Positions 28,678 to 37,922 of a stretch of DNA of 64,000 nucleotides are shown one piece after another. The stretch is from Verrucomicrobiota bacterium (lineage in GTDB: Bacteria > Verrucomicrobiota > Verrucomicrobiia > Chthoniobacterales > Chthoniobacteraceae). How positions within the stretch are numbered: the stretch's first letter is position 1; each line of letters begins with the position of its first letter. The notes under the pieces are model-generated. The model had not been told where the DNA came from and did no database searches. It saw nothing but the letters and a program-made list of their open reading frames with translations. The DNA lies in NCBI GenBank assembly GCA_009885995.1, contig VFJQ01000021.1, forward strand, positions 1-64,000, written 5' to 3'. The position numbers and the translations under genes were made by a program.

Positions 28678-29115
28678 CTACTCGCCGATGTCCTCATTCC
28701 ACAGCGCGGGCCGCGTGCGGATGAACTCGCGCATGAGCTCGATGCAGCGCGCGTCCTGCAGGATCTCGAGTTCGACGCCACGGCTATGCAGCAGCGCTTC
28801 CTCGCCGAGGAAGGTCTGGTTCTCCCCGATGATCACACAGGGGATGCCGTAGAGCAGGATTGCGCCGGAGCACATCGCGCAGGGCGAAAGCGTCGTGTAG
28901 AGCACGCTTTCGCGATACATGTGCGCGGGCTGGCGGCCGGCGTTTTCCAGCGCGTCCATCTCGCCGTGCAGGATCGCGCTGCCGCGCTGCACGCGCCGGT
29001 TGTGCCCGCGACCGATGATCTGCCCTTGATGCACGAGCACGGAGCCGATGGGGATGCCGCCCTCGGCGAGCCCGGCTTCGGCTTCGGCGATGGCGGCGGC
29101 GAGGAATGGATCCAT
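28678..29115 (-). CDS. Cytosine deaminase-like nucleoside deaminase (Fcy1 type)
   Basis: Zn-dependent deaminase of the CDA fold, 145 residues. The zinc motifs are HGEMDALENAGR (His and catalytic Glu) and TLSPCAMCSGAILLYGIP (two Cys). The remainder resembles yeast cytosine deaminase rather than TadA, especially GENQTFLGEEALL and the ending RPALWNEDIGE (yeast: FEDIGE). The likely reaction is cytosine to uracil, though other amino-heterocycles are possible. ATG 29115 follows the SulP stop by 25 nt, so it is probably the last gene of a five-gene coupled run. Confidence 0.85.
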   Translation of the reverse strand: MDPFLAAAIAEAEAGLAEGGIPIGSVLVHQGQIIGRGHNRRVQRGSAILHGEMDALENAGRQPAHMYRESVLYTTLSPCAMCSGAILLYGIPCVIIGENQTFLGEEALLHSRGVELEILQDARCIELMREFIRTRPALWNEDIGE

Positions 29116-29140
29116 GTGCAGATTCAAGGCGTCGGCGCGT

Positions 29141-30799
29141 TCAGGCGCCAGCCACGAGTTGCTCCGCGCGGGCGATGGCGGCATCCATGTCGGCGCTGAA
29201 ATTGTCTTCGCCGAGTCGGCTGACGAAGCCGCCATTGCTCAGCGCCATGAACGGCTGCGTGTGGACGCCGGAGATGATGAGTTGCGTGCCGTGGTGCCGC
29301 AACTCGGCCTCGAATTCCTCCAGCGCGTGCAGTCCCGTCGCATCGAGCGCGAGCACGCGCTTCATGCCGAGGATGATGACCATCGGGCGCTGCCCGCTGC
29401 GGCGCAGCACGGCTTCGAGCCGGTCGGCTGCGCCGAACATGAGCGCGCCCATCAGTTGGAAGGCTGTGACACCGGCCGGTAGAGTCTTGCCGTGCAGCGA
29501 ATGCTGCGGGTCGTAGTCGAGGTCGCGCTCGTCCACGCTCGCGAGCCGCGTTGTCTCGGTGATGCGCCGGATGAAAAGGATGCCCGCGAGGATCATGCCC
29601 ACTTCGACCGCGACGGTGATGTCGGTGAGCACCGTCAGCGCGAAGGTGAGCAGATAGACGGCGCTGTCGCTGTGCGGCCATTTGCGGAGGCGGGCGAAGT
29701 GATGCCACTCGCCCATGTTCAGCGCCACGATGACGAGCACCGCGCTGAGCACCGGCAGTGGGATGAAGCGCGCGAGCGGCGCGGCGACGAGGACGATCGC
29801 GAGGATCGTGAGCGCGTGAATGATGCCCGCGACCGGCGTGCGCCCGCCGCTGCGGATATTGGCCGCCGTGCGCGCGAGGGCGCCGGTCGCCGGCAGTCCG
29901 CCGAAGAAGGCGCTGCCGATGTTGGCCACGCCCTGCGCGATCAACTCGGTGTTCGAGTCGTGCTTGTCCTCGATCATTCCGTCGGCGACCACGGCGCACA
30001 GCAGCGACTCGATGGCCGCGAGCAGCGCGATGGTGATCGCAGGGCGCACGAGCCCGCTGAGTTGTGACCAGTCGAAGGCCGGCCACGCCGGCGTTGGCAA
30101 TCCGCGCGGGATGGCGTCGAGACCGAACCGCGACCCGATCGTCTCCACCGGCAGGTGCAGCGCCGCGACGAGCGCCGTGCCGACGACGACGGCCACGATG
30201 CTCGCCGGCATGATCTTCGCCCAGCGCTGCGGCCACAGCCGGATCAGCGCCACCGCTGCGAGCGCGAGCGTCGTGCTCGGCCAGTCGATCGTGCGGAGGT
30301 GATGCCAGAGGAACTCGACCTTGCCGATGAACTCCGGCGGCACCGGGTCAGTCGTGCGCAGGCCGAGGAAGTCCTTCACCTGCGTGCTGAAAATGTAGAT
30401 CGCGATGCCCGCGGTGAAGCCGGCGATCACGGGCACGGGGATGTATTTGATCATCACGCCAAGCCGCGCGACGCCCATCGCGATGAGCACGAAGCCCGCG
30501 AGCATCGTGCAGACGAGCAGGCCGCTCGCGCCGAATTCGTGCGCCACGCTCACGACCACCGGGATGAACGCCGCCGTCGGCCCGCCGATTTGCACGCGCG
30601 ATCCGCTCAGCCCCGCAATGAGAAACCCCGCGACGATCGCCGTGACGATGCCGACCGCCGGCGTGCGCTCGCTCGCGATGCCGAGCGCCATCGAGAGGGA
30701 CAGCGCGAGGATGCCGACCGTCAGCCCGGCGATGAGATCGGCGAAGAACGTGGCGCGCGAGTAGTCGCGCAGGCAGTCGAGGAGCTTCGGGCGAAACAT
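29141..30799 (-). CDS. SulP/SLC26-family anion permease
   Basis: A 552-residue membrane transporter. About 12 hydrophobic segments occupy residues 20-425, with the family signature in VQIGGPTAAFIPVVV (the anion site region) and a TELIAQGVANIGSAFFGGLPATGALART motif area. A C-terminal STAS domain (about 440-545) contains LALDATGLHALEEF, including the Asp-Ala-Thr/Ser-Gly regulatory loop. It moves sulfate, bicarbonate or a dicarboxylate; the sequence does not tell. ATG 30799 (MFRPKLLD) overlaps the RibD-like stop (TGATG). Confidence 0.93.
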   Translation of the reverse strand: MFRPKLLDCLRDYSRATFFADLIAGLTVGILALSLSMALGIASERTPAVGIVTAIVAGFLIAGLSGSRVQIGGPTAAFIPVVVSVAHEFGASGLLVCTMLAGFVLIAMGVARLGVMIKYIPVPVIAGFTAGIAIYIFSTQVKDFLGLRTTDPVPPEFIGKVEFLWHHLRTIDWPSTTLALAAVALIRLWPQRWAKIMPASIVAVVVGTALVAALHLPVETIGSRFGLDAIPRGLPTPAWPAFDWSQLSGLVRPAITIALLAAIESLLCAVVADGMIEDKHDSNTELIAQGVANIGSAFFGGLPATGALARTAANIRSGGRTPVAGIIHALTILAIVLVAAPLARFIPLPVLSAVLVIVALNMGEWHHFARLRKWPHSDSAVYLLTFALTVLTDITVAVEVGMILAGILFIRRITETTRLASVDERDLDYDPQHSLHGKTLPAGVTAFQLMGALMFGAADRLEAVLRRSGQRPMVIILGMKRVLALDATGLHALEEFEAELRHHGTQLIISGVHTQPFMALSNGGFVSRLGEDNFSADMDAAIARAEQLVAGA

Positions 30800-31479
30800 C
30801 ACTCGATCCGGTATCGAAGGAAGCACTCGCCGTCGATCACGCGCATCTCGCGGAGCGTGAGCGTGGTGCTGCGCGGGAGGAAGTCACCCGCGATGCCGGT
30901 GAGCGTTGGTGCCTTCGTGCCGCCGAAGATGCGCGGGGAAATGGTGAGGTGCAGTTCGTCGATGAGGTCCGCGACGAGCAGCGCGCGGAAGACTCGCGGG
31001 CCGCCTTCGCAGACGAGCCGCTTCACGGCGTGCTCGCGCCGGAGCGTCCGCAGCATCGCGGCGAGATCGACGGCGCGTTCGTGCAGATGGAGCGTCGTCT
31101 TCCCCGCGAGTGCCTCGCGCACGCGGCGCGGCATCCGCGTGGTGGAGAAGACGATGATGGGCGAGAAGTCGCGCGTGAAAACGCGCAGCGCTGGGTCGAT
31201 GCGGCCGCTCGCGCTGAGCAGCACGCGTGTGGGATACGCGGGCATGCCCTTCGCCTCGCGGATAGCGCGCAGGTCATCCGCGGGCAGGCCCATCGTCATC
31301 TGGTCGGTCGCGATGGTCTTCATACCGGCGAGCACGGCGTCGCACGCGGCGCGGATTTCGAGCAGGCGGCGCTTGTCGCGCGGGGAGGAGAAGTCGGCGG
31401 GCGTCGCGTTGCGCGTGGAGATGCGTCCGTCGGCGGTGATGGCGAAGTTCGCTGTGACGAAGGGGCGGTCGCGCTTCAC
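30799..31479 (-). CDS. RibD C-terminal domain (pyrimidine/dihydrofolate-type) reductase
   Basis: A 226-residue single-domain protein of the RibD_C/DHFR-like fold. Motifs are VTANFAITADGRIST, AACDAVLAGMKTIATD, VCEGGPRVFRALLVADLIDEL and TISPRIFGG. The deaminase half of RibD is absent, so it resembles stand-alone 2,5-diamino-6-ribosylamino-pyrimidinone reductases; NADPH use is likely. GTG 31479 overlaps the preceding stop (GTGA). Its neighbours (a cytosine deaminase and transporters) do not form a riboflavin operon, so its pathway is open. Confidence 0.85.
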   Translation of the reverse strand: MKRDRPFVTANFAITADGRISTRNATPADFSSPRDKRRLLEIRAACDAVLAGMKTIATDQMTMGLPADDLRAIREAKGMPAYPTRVLLSASGRIDPALRVFTRDFSPIIVFSTTRMPRRVREALAGKTTLHLHERAVDLAAMLRTLRREHAVKRLVCEGGPRVFRALLVADLIDELHLTISPRIFGGTKAPTLTGIAGDFLPRSTTLTLREMRVIDGECFLRYRIE

Positions 31480-32537
31480 TTCGGCGGCGCCTCTGTTTCG
31501 AGCGCCACTTCCTCCTCCGCGAGTTGGTGCTCGATCGCGCGGACTTCGGTGCGCATCTCGCCGAGGCGGGCGTGTTCGCTCGGGCGGTAGAAGGCGTAGA
31601 TGAGCGCGCCGACGAGACCCCACGCGAGCAGCAGGAGGAAGCCCGCGGATGAGATCGCCACGGCCACGCCGCCAGACGCGGCGCAGAGGCCGCCGAAGAA
31701 CGTCTCGAAGAGCATCTCGCGCCAGCCGACGCCGCCGAGGCTGATCGGCAGCGAGGTGATGGTGCCGATGATCGGCATGATGGCCATGAATTGCACGAGC
31801 GTCGGGATTTCCATCCCCGAGGAGGCGAGCGCGCGCAGGGCGCAGTAGAAGACGCCGAAAAGCCCCGCGTGTGCGATGAGCGAGAGCACGAACGCCGCAA
31901 GCGCCGGGCGCCACGCACGGCCATAGACGCCGTAGGCGAGCGCGAGTTCGGCGAGCTTGTCGCGACCGGGCATCCGCGCGGGCAGGCGATGCACCAAGCC
32001 GAGACCGGTGACGACGCACGATGCGACGATGAAGAGCAGCGACGCGCCGAGCACGGCGAGCGCGAGCCAGATCCAGTGCGCGGTCGCCGGCGCGCTGAAG
32101 AGCCAGTGCCATTTCCACGCGATGAGGGTGCCGGCGAAGACGATGAGCGCGAAGAGGCCGATGAGCCGATCGACGAGCACGGAGAGGAGCGCCTTGCCGC
32201 GGCGGCCTGGCGTCTCTTTCACGAGGTAGAACATTTTCACCGCGTCGCCGCCGGTGCCGCCGGGGATGAAGAAGTTGAAGAACACGCCGATCATCGTGAG
32301 TGCGAGCACGCGGCGGAAGGAGAGGTGGATGTCTTGCACGTGCAGCAGGAGTTGCCAGCGGGCGGTGGCGATGAGCTCGACGAAGCCGTAGCCGAGCAGG
32401 CCGGCGAGGAGCCACTTTCCATCGGCGCCTGCGAGCGTGGAGGCGATCTCGGCGCGTTTGCCCGGCTCGCGGAAGACCCACCACACGATGCCTGCCGTCA
32501 GGAGGATTTGGAGCGCGGTGAGGAGGGCGCGCTTCAC
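31476..32537 (-). CDS. UPF0104 / lysylphosphatidylglycerol synthase TM-region protein
   Basis: A 353-residue integral membrane protein with about eight or nine helices. The N-terminal VKRALLTALQILLTAGIVWW helix, FFNFFIPGGTGGDAVKMFYL and PISLGGVGWREMLF are diagnostic of the AglD/MprF flippase-like family. The MprF transferase domain is missing. Such stand-alone members are thought to flip or transport lipids or lipid-linked sugars. The GTG start at 32537 overlaps the upstream stop and the gene's own stop overlaps the RibD-like start. A coiled acidic tail (RAIEHQLAEEEVALE) is at the C-terminus. Confidence 0.88.
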   Translation of the reverse strand: MKRALLTALQILLTAGIVWWVFREPGKRAEIASTLAGADGKWLLAGLLGYGFVELIATARWQLLLHVQDIHLSFRRVLALTMIGVFFNFFIPGGTGGDAVKMFYLVKETPGRRGKALLSVLVDRLIGLFALIVFAGTLIAWKWHWLFSAPATAHWIWLALAVLGASLLFIVASCVVTGLGLVHRLPARMPGRDKLAELALAYGVYGRAWRPALAAFVLSLIAHAGLFGVFYCALRALASSGMEIPTLVQFMAIMPIIGTITSLPISLGGVGWREMLFETFFGGLCAASGGVAVAISSAGFLLLLAWGLVGALIYAFYRPSEHARLGEMRTEVRAIEHQLAEEEVALETEAPPK

Positions 32538-33454
32538 GCCCCGAACTTCTCCACCCACTTGTCCCGTGCCTCGGCGATTTCTTCCACCTCGCGGCGGGGA
32601 CTCATCTCGAAGACGAAAAGCGTGTCGGCGGGCGGGAGAGGTAGGAGCGGCAGGAGGGCGTCGTAGTCCACGTCGCCGGTGAAGGGCGGCATGTGGTCCC
32701 GGCCCGGCCATTGCGTGTCGTGGAGATGGCAGCCGATGAGGCGAGGCGCGACCTGCTCCATCCATTCGATGTGATCGAGGAAGCCGAGGTTATGCTTCAC
32801 CTGCACGTGGCCAAAGTCGTGCCAGTAGCCCACGGTCGGGTCGTCGAACTCGTCGAGCACATCGAGCAGTTCGGTTTCGTTGGGGATTTCCTCGAAGGAG
32901 TGGCGGCTTTCGACGCCGAGCTTGATGCCTTTCTCCCGCGCGTAATCGACGACTCGGAGGAGGCACTCCCTGGCGCGGCGCAGATACGGCGGCGCGTCGT
33001 CTTTGCGGCGCTGCACGCATTCGAGCTTGAGCCGGACGAACTCGCGCGAATGGATCATCCCGACTTCGGCGAGGCGGATGAGCTTGTCGGTGTAGTGGTC
33101 GATAGAGGTGCGGCCGAGGTGCAGGACGACGAACTTCGCGCCGAGCCGCGCGGCGAAGTCGATCGTCTGGAAAGTGTGCCGCACGGCGCGCTCGCGCTCA
33201 CGGTCGTCGGGCGAGGAGAACTTGTAGCAGTCGGGCGATGCGCGGGTGATCTCGACGGGCAGCGGGCAGAAGTTGTGGAGGCTGGTGAAAGTGCAGAGGC
33301 CTTTGTCGAGGGCGCGAAAAATCCCATCCATGAGCGACATCCGGATGCCGTGGCCGAGCTCCACTCGCGTGAAGCCGAGATCGACGATCTCGCGCAACAT
33401 CTCCTCGCCATCGGTGTGGCGGCCGGAATTCCAACAGGTCGAAAAGCTCAGCAT
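32534..33454 (-). CDS. Sugar phosphate isomerase/epimerase (TIM barrel, AP endonuclease 2 fold)
   Basis: A 306-residue xylose-isomerase-like barrel protein. Recognisable features are LSFSTCWNSG at the first strand, GFTRVELGHG, FVVLHLGRTSI, GIKLGVESRHSFEEIP, VGYWHDFGHVQVK and LIGCHLHDTQ; the Glu, His and Asp residues in these are the usual metal ligands. It could act as an isomerase, epimerase or a related lyase on a sugar or polyol. First gene of a translationally coupled run with the flippase-like, RibD-like and SulP genes. Confidence 0.85.
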   Translation of the reverse strand: MLSFSTCWNSGRHTDGEEMLREIVDLGFTRVELGHGIRMSLMDGIFRALDKGLCTFTSLHNFCPLPVEITRASPDCYKFSSPDDRERERAVRHTFQTIDFAARLGAKFVVLHLGRTSIDHYTDKLIRLAEVGMIHSREFVRLKLECVQRRKDDAPPYLRRARECLLRVVDYAREKGIKLGVESRHSFEEIPNETELLDVLDEFDDPTVGYWHDFGHVQVKHNLGFLDHIEWMEQVAPRLIGCHLHDTQWPGRDHMPPFTGDVDYDALLPLLPLPPADTLFVFEMSPRREVEEIAEARDKWVEKFGA

Positions 33455-33532
33455 CTCGTTTTGGGAAAGGCCGCCGACGGTAGCGGGCGAAGTGCGCGGC
33501 GCAAATGTTACGTCGCCTTCACCCAGCCGGCG

Positions 33533-35995
33533 CTACACCCGCACCGGGTCGAGCTTCCAGATGTCGCGGGCGTATTCGCGGATCGTGCGGTCGCTGGAGA
33601 ATTTGCCCATGCGCGCCGTGTTCAGGATCGCCATGCGAGCCCAGCGCGCGCGGTCCAGAAAGGCGGCATCCACCTTGAGATGGCAGTCGCTGTAGGCGCG
33701 GTAGTCGGCGAGGCAGAGGAAGGGATCGCTGTGGACGAGGTTGTCGCGGAGCATGTTCAGGCAGCCGGGTTCGTCGGGTGTGAAGTAGTTCGATCCAACC
33801 CAATCGACGACGGTGCGCAGCTCCTCGTCGGCTTCGAGATAGTGCTGAGGGTGGTAGCGCTTCTTCAGCAGCTCATGCACTTCCTCCACGGTCATGCCGA
33901 AGATGAAGATGTTGTCTTTGCCGACCTCCTCGAGGATCTCGACGTTCGCGCCGTCGAGTGTGCCGATGGTGAGCGCGCCGTTGAGGGCGAGCTTCATGTT
34001 GCCGGTGCCGCTGGCTTCCTTGCCGGCGGTGGAGATTTGCTCGGAGAGATCGGCCGCGGGGACGATGCGCTGGGCGAGCGAGACGCGGTAGTTCGGCAGG
34101 AAGACGACCTTGAGCCGGCCGTTGATGCGCGGGTCGGTGTTGATCTTCGCGCCGACGGCGTTGATGGCCTTGATGATGCACTTGGCCAGGTCGTAACCGG
34201 GCGCGGCCTTCGCGGCGAAGACGAACACGCGCGGCGGCACATCGAGGTCCGGGTTCTGCAAGAGCCGGCGGTAGAGCGCGAGGATGTGGAGCAGATTGAG
34301 GTGCTGGCGCTTGTATTCGTGCAGCCGTTTGATCTGCACGTCGAAGAGCGCCGCGGGATTCACCTCCACGCCGCAGTGGTGTTTGATGATGCGCGCGAGG
34401 TGGATCTTGTTCGCGTGCTTCACCGCCATGAACTCGGCCTGGAACTCGTGATCGTCCGCGAACGCCTCTAACGCGCGCAGCTTGTCCAGGTCGCGTTCCC
34501 AGCCCGTGCCGATCTTGCTCGTGATCAGTTCGCTCAGTCCGGGGTTGCACGCGAGCAGCCACCGGCGCGGGGTGATGCCGTTGGTCTTGTTGTTGAGCTT
34601 GCCGGGATAAAACTCATCGAACTCCGGGAAGAGATCGCTCTTCACGAGCTGCGTGTGCAGCGCGGCGACTCCATTGACCGAGAAGCTGCCGACCACAGAG
34701 AGATGCGCCATCCGCACCATCTGCGTGTGACCTTCCTCGATGATCGAGAGCCGGCGCTTCTTCTCCACGTCGCCCGGCCACTTCGCCTCGACCTGCTCGA
34801 GGAAGCGCTTGTTGATCTCCAGGATGATCTGCAGATGCCGCGGCAGCACTTTGTGGAAAAGGCCCACGCTCCACTTCTCCAGCGCCTCGGGCAGCAGCGT
34901 GTGGTTCGTGTAGGCGAAGGTGCGCGTGACGATGTCCCACGCCTTCTCCCACGTCATGCCGTGCTCGTCGTGGAAGATGCGCTGCAGCTCCACGATCGCG
35001 ATCGCGGGATGCGTGTCATTGAGTTGGATGGCGACCTTGTCCGGGAACTCCGTGAAGTCCTCGTTCTCGCTGCGGAAGCGGCGGAACATGTCGCGCAGCG
35101 AGCACGCCACGAAGAAATACTGCTGCACGAGCCGCAGCTCCTTGCCGCTCTCGGTCTTGTCGTTCGGGTAAAGAACCTTCGAGATCGTCTCGCCCATCGC
35201 CTTCTCATGCACGGCCTCGAGATAGCCGCCGCGGTTGAACGCCTCGAAGTCGAACTCCGCCGACGCCTTCGATTCCCACAGGCGCAGGTAGTTCACCGTG
35301 TTCGTGCCGAAGCCGGGGATCGGGATGTCGTAGGGGATGCCGATGAGCTTCTTCGTGCTGGTCCAGCGCGGGACGTAGTTGCCGCGATCATCGAAGACAT
35401 TCTCCACGGTGCCGTAGATCTGGATCTCCTGCTTGTGCTCGGGCCGCACGATTTCCCACGGCGTGCCGAAGTCGAGCCACGCATCCGGCAGCTCCACCTG
35501 ATGCCCGTTGCGGAACTCCTGCTTAAACAGCCCGTATTGATAATGGATGCCGTAGCCGATCGCCGGCAGGTCCAGCGTCGCAAGCGAGTCGAGGAAACAC
35601 GCCGCGAGGCGCCCGAGGCCGCCGTTGCCGAGGCCCATGTCGTATTCCTCCGTGCGCAGCGTCTCGACATCGAGGCCCAGCTCCTGGAGCGCGTGCTCGA
35701 TCGTCTCGAAGACCCCCGCGTTGTAGAGGCTGTTGGAAAACAGGCGCCCCATCAGGAACTCCAGCGATAGGTAATACACGCGCTTCGTGTTCACCTGATG
35801 ATGCCGCGTCTGCGTCGCGATCATCCGTTCGATGATGATGCTCTGCACCGCCTTCGAGGTGGCGAGCCACCAGTCGCGCTTCGAGGCGGTGCTCCGGTCC
35901 CGTGCGAGGGTGAACTTCAGGTGCGCGAGGATCAGCTTCTTGAGCCCTGCGACCGACGTATCCATGCTGGAAGAAAAATTCCCTGTTTCTTGCAT
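33533..35995 (-). CDS. glgP: Glycogen/starch phosphorylase
   Basis: PLP-dependent GT35 enzyme releasing glucose-1-phosphate from glycogen; 820 residues, full length. Motifs are [57 protein letters not shown] and the PLP-lysine block [23 protein letters not shown] 35995 ([12 protein letters not shown]) is taken; ATG 35965 is a possible shorter start. The gene diverges from the sigma factor gene, with 132 nt between starts. No other glycogen genes are adjacent. Confidence 0.97.
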   Translation of the reverse strand: MQETGNFSSSMDTSVAGLKKLILAHLKFTLARDRSTASKRDWWLATSKAVQSIIIERMIATQTRHHQVNTKRVYYLSLEFLMGRLFSNSLYNAGVFETIEHALQELGLDVETLRTEEYDMGLGNGGLGRLAACFLDSLATLDLPAIGYGIHYQYGLFKQEFRNGHQVELPDAWLDFGTPWEIVRPEHKQEIQIYGTVENVFDDRGNYVPRWTSTKKLIGIPYDIPIPGFGTNTVNYLRLWESKASAEFDFEAFNRGGYLEAVHEKAMGETISKVLYPNDKTESGKELRLVQQYFFVACSLRDMFRRFRSENEDFTEFPDKVAIQLNDTHPAIAIVELQRIFHDEHGMTWEKAWDIVTRTFAYTNHTLLPEALEKWSVGLFHKVLPRHLQIILEINKRFLEQVEAKWPGDVEKKRRLSIIEEGHTQMVRMAHLSVVGSFSVNGVAALHTQLVKSDLFPEFDEFYPGKLNNKTNGITPRRWLLACNPGLSELITSKIGTGWERDLDKLRALEAFADDHEFQAEFMAVKHANKIHLARIIKHHCGVEVNPAALFDVQIKRLHEYKRQHLNLLHILALYRRLLQNPDLDVPPRVFVFAAKAAPGYDLAKCIIKAINAVGAKINTDPRINGRLKVVFLPNYRVSLAQRIVPAADLSEQISTAGKEASGTGNMKLALNGALTIGTLDGANVEILEEVGKDNIFIFGMTVEEVHELLKKRYHPQHYLEADEELRTVVDWVGSNYFTPDEPGCLNMLRDNLVHSDPFLCLADYRAYSDCHLKVDAAFLDRARWARMAILNTARMGKFSSDRTIREYARDIWKLDPVRV

Positions 35996-36127
35996 AAGCG
36001 CGGGGTGTGGATGCGAAGGGCGCCGATGACAAGTGGAAATCCGGCGCGGGAAACCCGTTGCCACTTTCGCGGTTCATCCGCCACTGTCACCACCGCGCGC
36101 CGCCGCGCGTCTCTCTCCGCCACCCGC

Positions 36128-36745
36128 ATGACCGACGAGCCACCGCCCACGCCCGAGCTGCCCGACGAGTTGGCCGCGCGCGATGTCGAGTTGATGCTCC
36201 GCGTGAAGGATGGCGACACCGAGGCCTTCGCCGCGCTCGTCGAGATCCACCAGCACCGCGTCATCGGCACCGTGGCGAAGATGCTCAGCGACGACTCCGA
36301 GGCCGAAGACGTGGCGCAGCAGGTCTTCGTGCGCGTGTGGCGCAGCGCCGCCCGCTACGAGCCCACCGCGAAGTTCACCACCTGGCTCTTCACCATCCTG
36401 CGCAATCTCGTCTTCAACGAACTGCGCCGCCGCAAGCGCCATCCGCACGTCTCCCTCGACCAGCCACGCCACGACGACGACGAGCGCCCGCGCGACACCG
36501 CCGACACCCGCACCAAGACCCCCGACACCACGCTCCTCGACGGCGAGATGATGGACGCCATCCAGCGCGCCATCGACGAACTGCCCGAGGCCCAGCGCCT
36601 CGCCGTCATCATGCGCCGCTACGACGAGACGCCCTACGAGGAAATCGCCGAGGTGCTCGACCTCACCGTGCCCTCGGTGAAGAGCCTCCTCTTCCGCGCC
36701 CGGACCGCGCTGCGCGAGAAACTCGCGCTGTATCTCGATGCGTAA
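36128..36745 (+). CDS. ECF-type RNA polymerase sigma factor
   Basis: A 205-residue sigma-70 family protein. Region 2 (about 20-90) has DGDTEAFAALVEIHQHRV, DDSEAEDVAQQVFVRVWR and FTTWLFTILRNLVFNELRRRKR. Region 4 (about 145-200) has IDELPEAQRLAVIMRRYDETPYEEIAEVLDL-type helices and VPSVKSLLFRARTALREKL. The linker is Asp/Arg/Thr-rich. No anti-sigma gene follows; the next gene is an exported C39-like protease 77 nt downstream. ATG 36128 gives MTDEPPPTPELP. Confidence 0.93.
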   Translation: MTDEPPPTPELPDELAARDVELMLRVKDGDTEAFAALVEIHQHRVIGTVAKMLSDDSEAEDVAQQVFVRVWRSAARYEPTAKFTTWLFTILRNLVFNELRRRKRHPHVSLDQPRHDDDERPRDTADTRTKTPDTTLLDGEMMDAIQRAIDELPEAQRLAVIMRRYDETPYEEIAEVLDLTVPSVKSLLFRARTALREKLALYLDA

Positions 36746-36748
36746 CCA

Positions 36749-36805
36749 ATGATCAGTAATTAGTATTCAGTATTCAGATCGGAACGGCCCCGTCTGACTT
36801 ACTGA
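36749..36805. repeat. Heptanucleotide repeat and hairpin between sigma factor and C39 gene
   Basis: On the minus strand the sequence reads as units CTGAATA, CTGAATA, CTAATTA, CTGATCA (36779-36751), far more AT-rich than its surroundings. ATCAGTAA here can pair with TTACTGAT about 40 nt downstream, enclosing a second imperfect stem CAGATCGG/CCGTCTG. It may end the sigma-factor transcript, or be a dispersed short repeat. Confidence 0.6.
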
Positions 36806-36822
36806 TTACCTCATCCTCACTC

Positions 36823-37437
36823 GTGAAAGCCCTCAAGCTCCTCGCCCTCCTCGGCACCTTCGCCCTCATCATCCACGCCGCCGGCGTCTGGGAAGGGTGG
36901 AATACCAAAGCCGCGCTCGCCCCTGCTGGCGGCCGCTACTTCTTCCAGCGCGTCGAGCTGCCCGTGCCGCTCTTCCGCCAAAACGACCCCCGCTGGGGCC
37001 GCGACCGGCTCGGGCCCACCGAGGCCAGCCTCGGCGCCGAAGGCTGCGCCCTCACCAGCGCCGCCATGGTCCTCGCCAGCTACGGGATTGATACCGACCC
37101 GCAGCGGCTCAACCGCTTCGTGACCGACCACGACGGCTTCACCCCGCAAGGCTGGCTCTACTGGGAAGCCGCCGCCGCCCTCGCCCCCGACCGGGTCCGG
37201 CACGTCTACGAAGACCTGCCCACCTACCGCCTCATCGACACCCAACTCGCCACGGGCAACCCCGTCATTGTCCGCCTGCGCGCCCTAAGCGGCACCACCC
37301 ACTTCGTGGTCCTCGCGGGAAAGGAAGGCTACGACTACCTCGTGCGCGACCCCGGCGCCGGGGCGGGCAAGGGGCTGTATCCGCTGAGGGAATTCGGCAG
37401 CCCCATCGAGGCGCTGCGCTTCTACCGGAAGCTGTAG
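36823..37437 (+). CDS. Exported C39-like cysteine peptidase family protein
   Basis: A 204-residue protein with an N-terminal hydrophobic helix (KALKLLALLGTFALIIHAAG), so periplasmic or membrane-anchored. The papain-like C39_2 core has Cys75 in GAEGCALTSAAMVLASYG, His160 in GTTHFVVLAG and Asp176 in VRDPGAG, in the correct order. It is not fused to an ABC exporter, so it is a stand-alone peptidase-like protein with unknown substrate. The start is GTG 36823, 18 nt after the upstream hairpin. Confidence 0.82.
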   Translation: MKALKLLALLGTFALIIHAAGVWEGWNTKAALAPAGGRYFFQRVELPVPLFRQNDPRWGRDRLGPTEASLGAEGCALTSAAMVLASYGIDTDPQRLNRFVTDHDGFTPQGWLYWEAAAALAPDRVRHVYEDLPTYRLIDTQLATGNPVIVRLRALSGTTHFVVLAGKEGYDYLVRDPGAGAGKGLYPLREFGSPIEALRFYRKL

Positions 37438-37440
37438 CCA

Positions 37441-37629
37441 CGGCTCCATGAGCCGCACCGGGCTTTCGCTGGCCGTCCGCGAAGGCTCGCTGGCCGTGCC
37501 CTCCGTCCTGCCCCTTTCGCCCCGGCCCCGGCAAGCGCGGGAACCATCCCGGCAAGGCGCTTCTACGTCGTCCCCGTGACCCTGCCCGGATTTGGGTCCC
37601 AGCAGACATCAGGTTGTCGTGTGCCTCGG
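37441..37629. other. Intergenic stretch with small hairpin, no gene seen
   Basis: A CGGCTC/GAGCCG hairpin (37441-37455) follows the C39 gene by three bases and could end its transcript, although no T-run follows. The rest is GC-rich with a partial duplication of GCTGGCCGT; no credible gene. Confidence 0.5.
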
Positions 37630-37922
37630 GGTCCATGCACCATGCACCGACCCGTTTCGAGTCTCCTTCCTGCCTCGTGCACCGTGCATGGGCCACCACC
37701 GAGTCTCGCTCCCGCCTCGTGCATCGTGCATGGGCCGTCACCGAGCCTCGCTCCTGCCTCGTGCACCATGCACGGGCCGTCACTGAGTCTCGTTCCTGCC
37801 TCATGCACCATGCACGGGCCATCCGGGCACTCCGCCTCGCCTCATGCACCATGCACGGGGCAAGTCGTTCACGCAGACCCGGTCCATGCACCGTGCATTT
37901 GGCGTCCCCGAGCCTCTGTTCC
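37630..37922. repeat. 42-bp minisatellite, about seven units
   Basis: Units begin at 37630, 37672, 37714, 37756, 37798, 37839 and 37881; one is a base short. Each has a TGCACCATGCA-type core (variants TGCACCGTGCA and TGCATCGTGCA) followed by GGGCC and, in the central units, GAGTCTCGCTCC-like sequence. The central four are most alike; the outer ones have diverged. As 42 is divisible by 3 and the units lack stops, several frames stay open through it on both strands, but none has a credible beginning or end as a gene. Confidence 0.85.

Noticed and set aside
30155..31603. 482-codon plus-strand frame
   Set aside because: Antisense of the SulP and RibD-like genes; His/Arg/Asp-rich shadow.
37630..37922. 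CRISPR array
   Set aside because: Repeats follow one another without unique spacers and there are no cas genes; it is a minisatellite.
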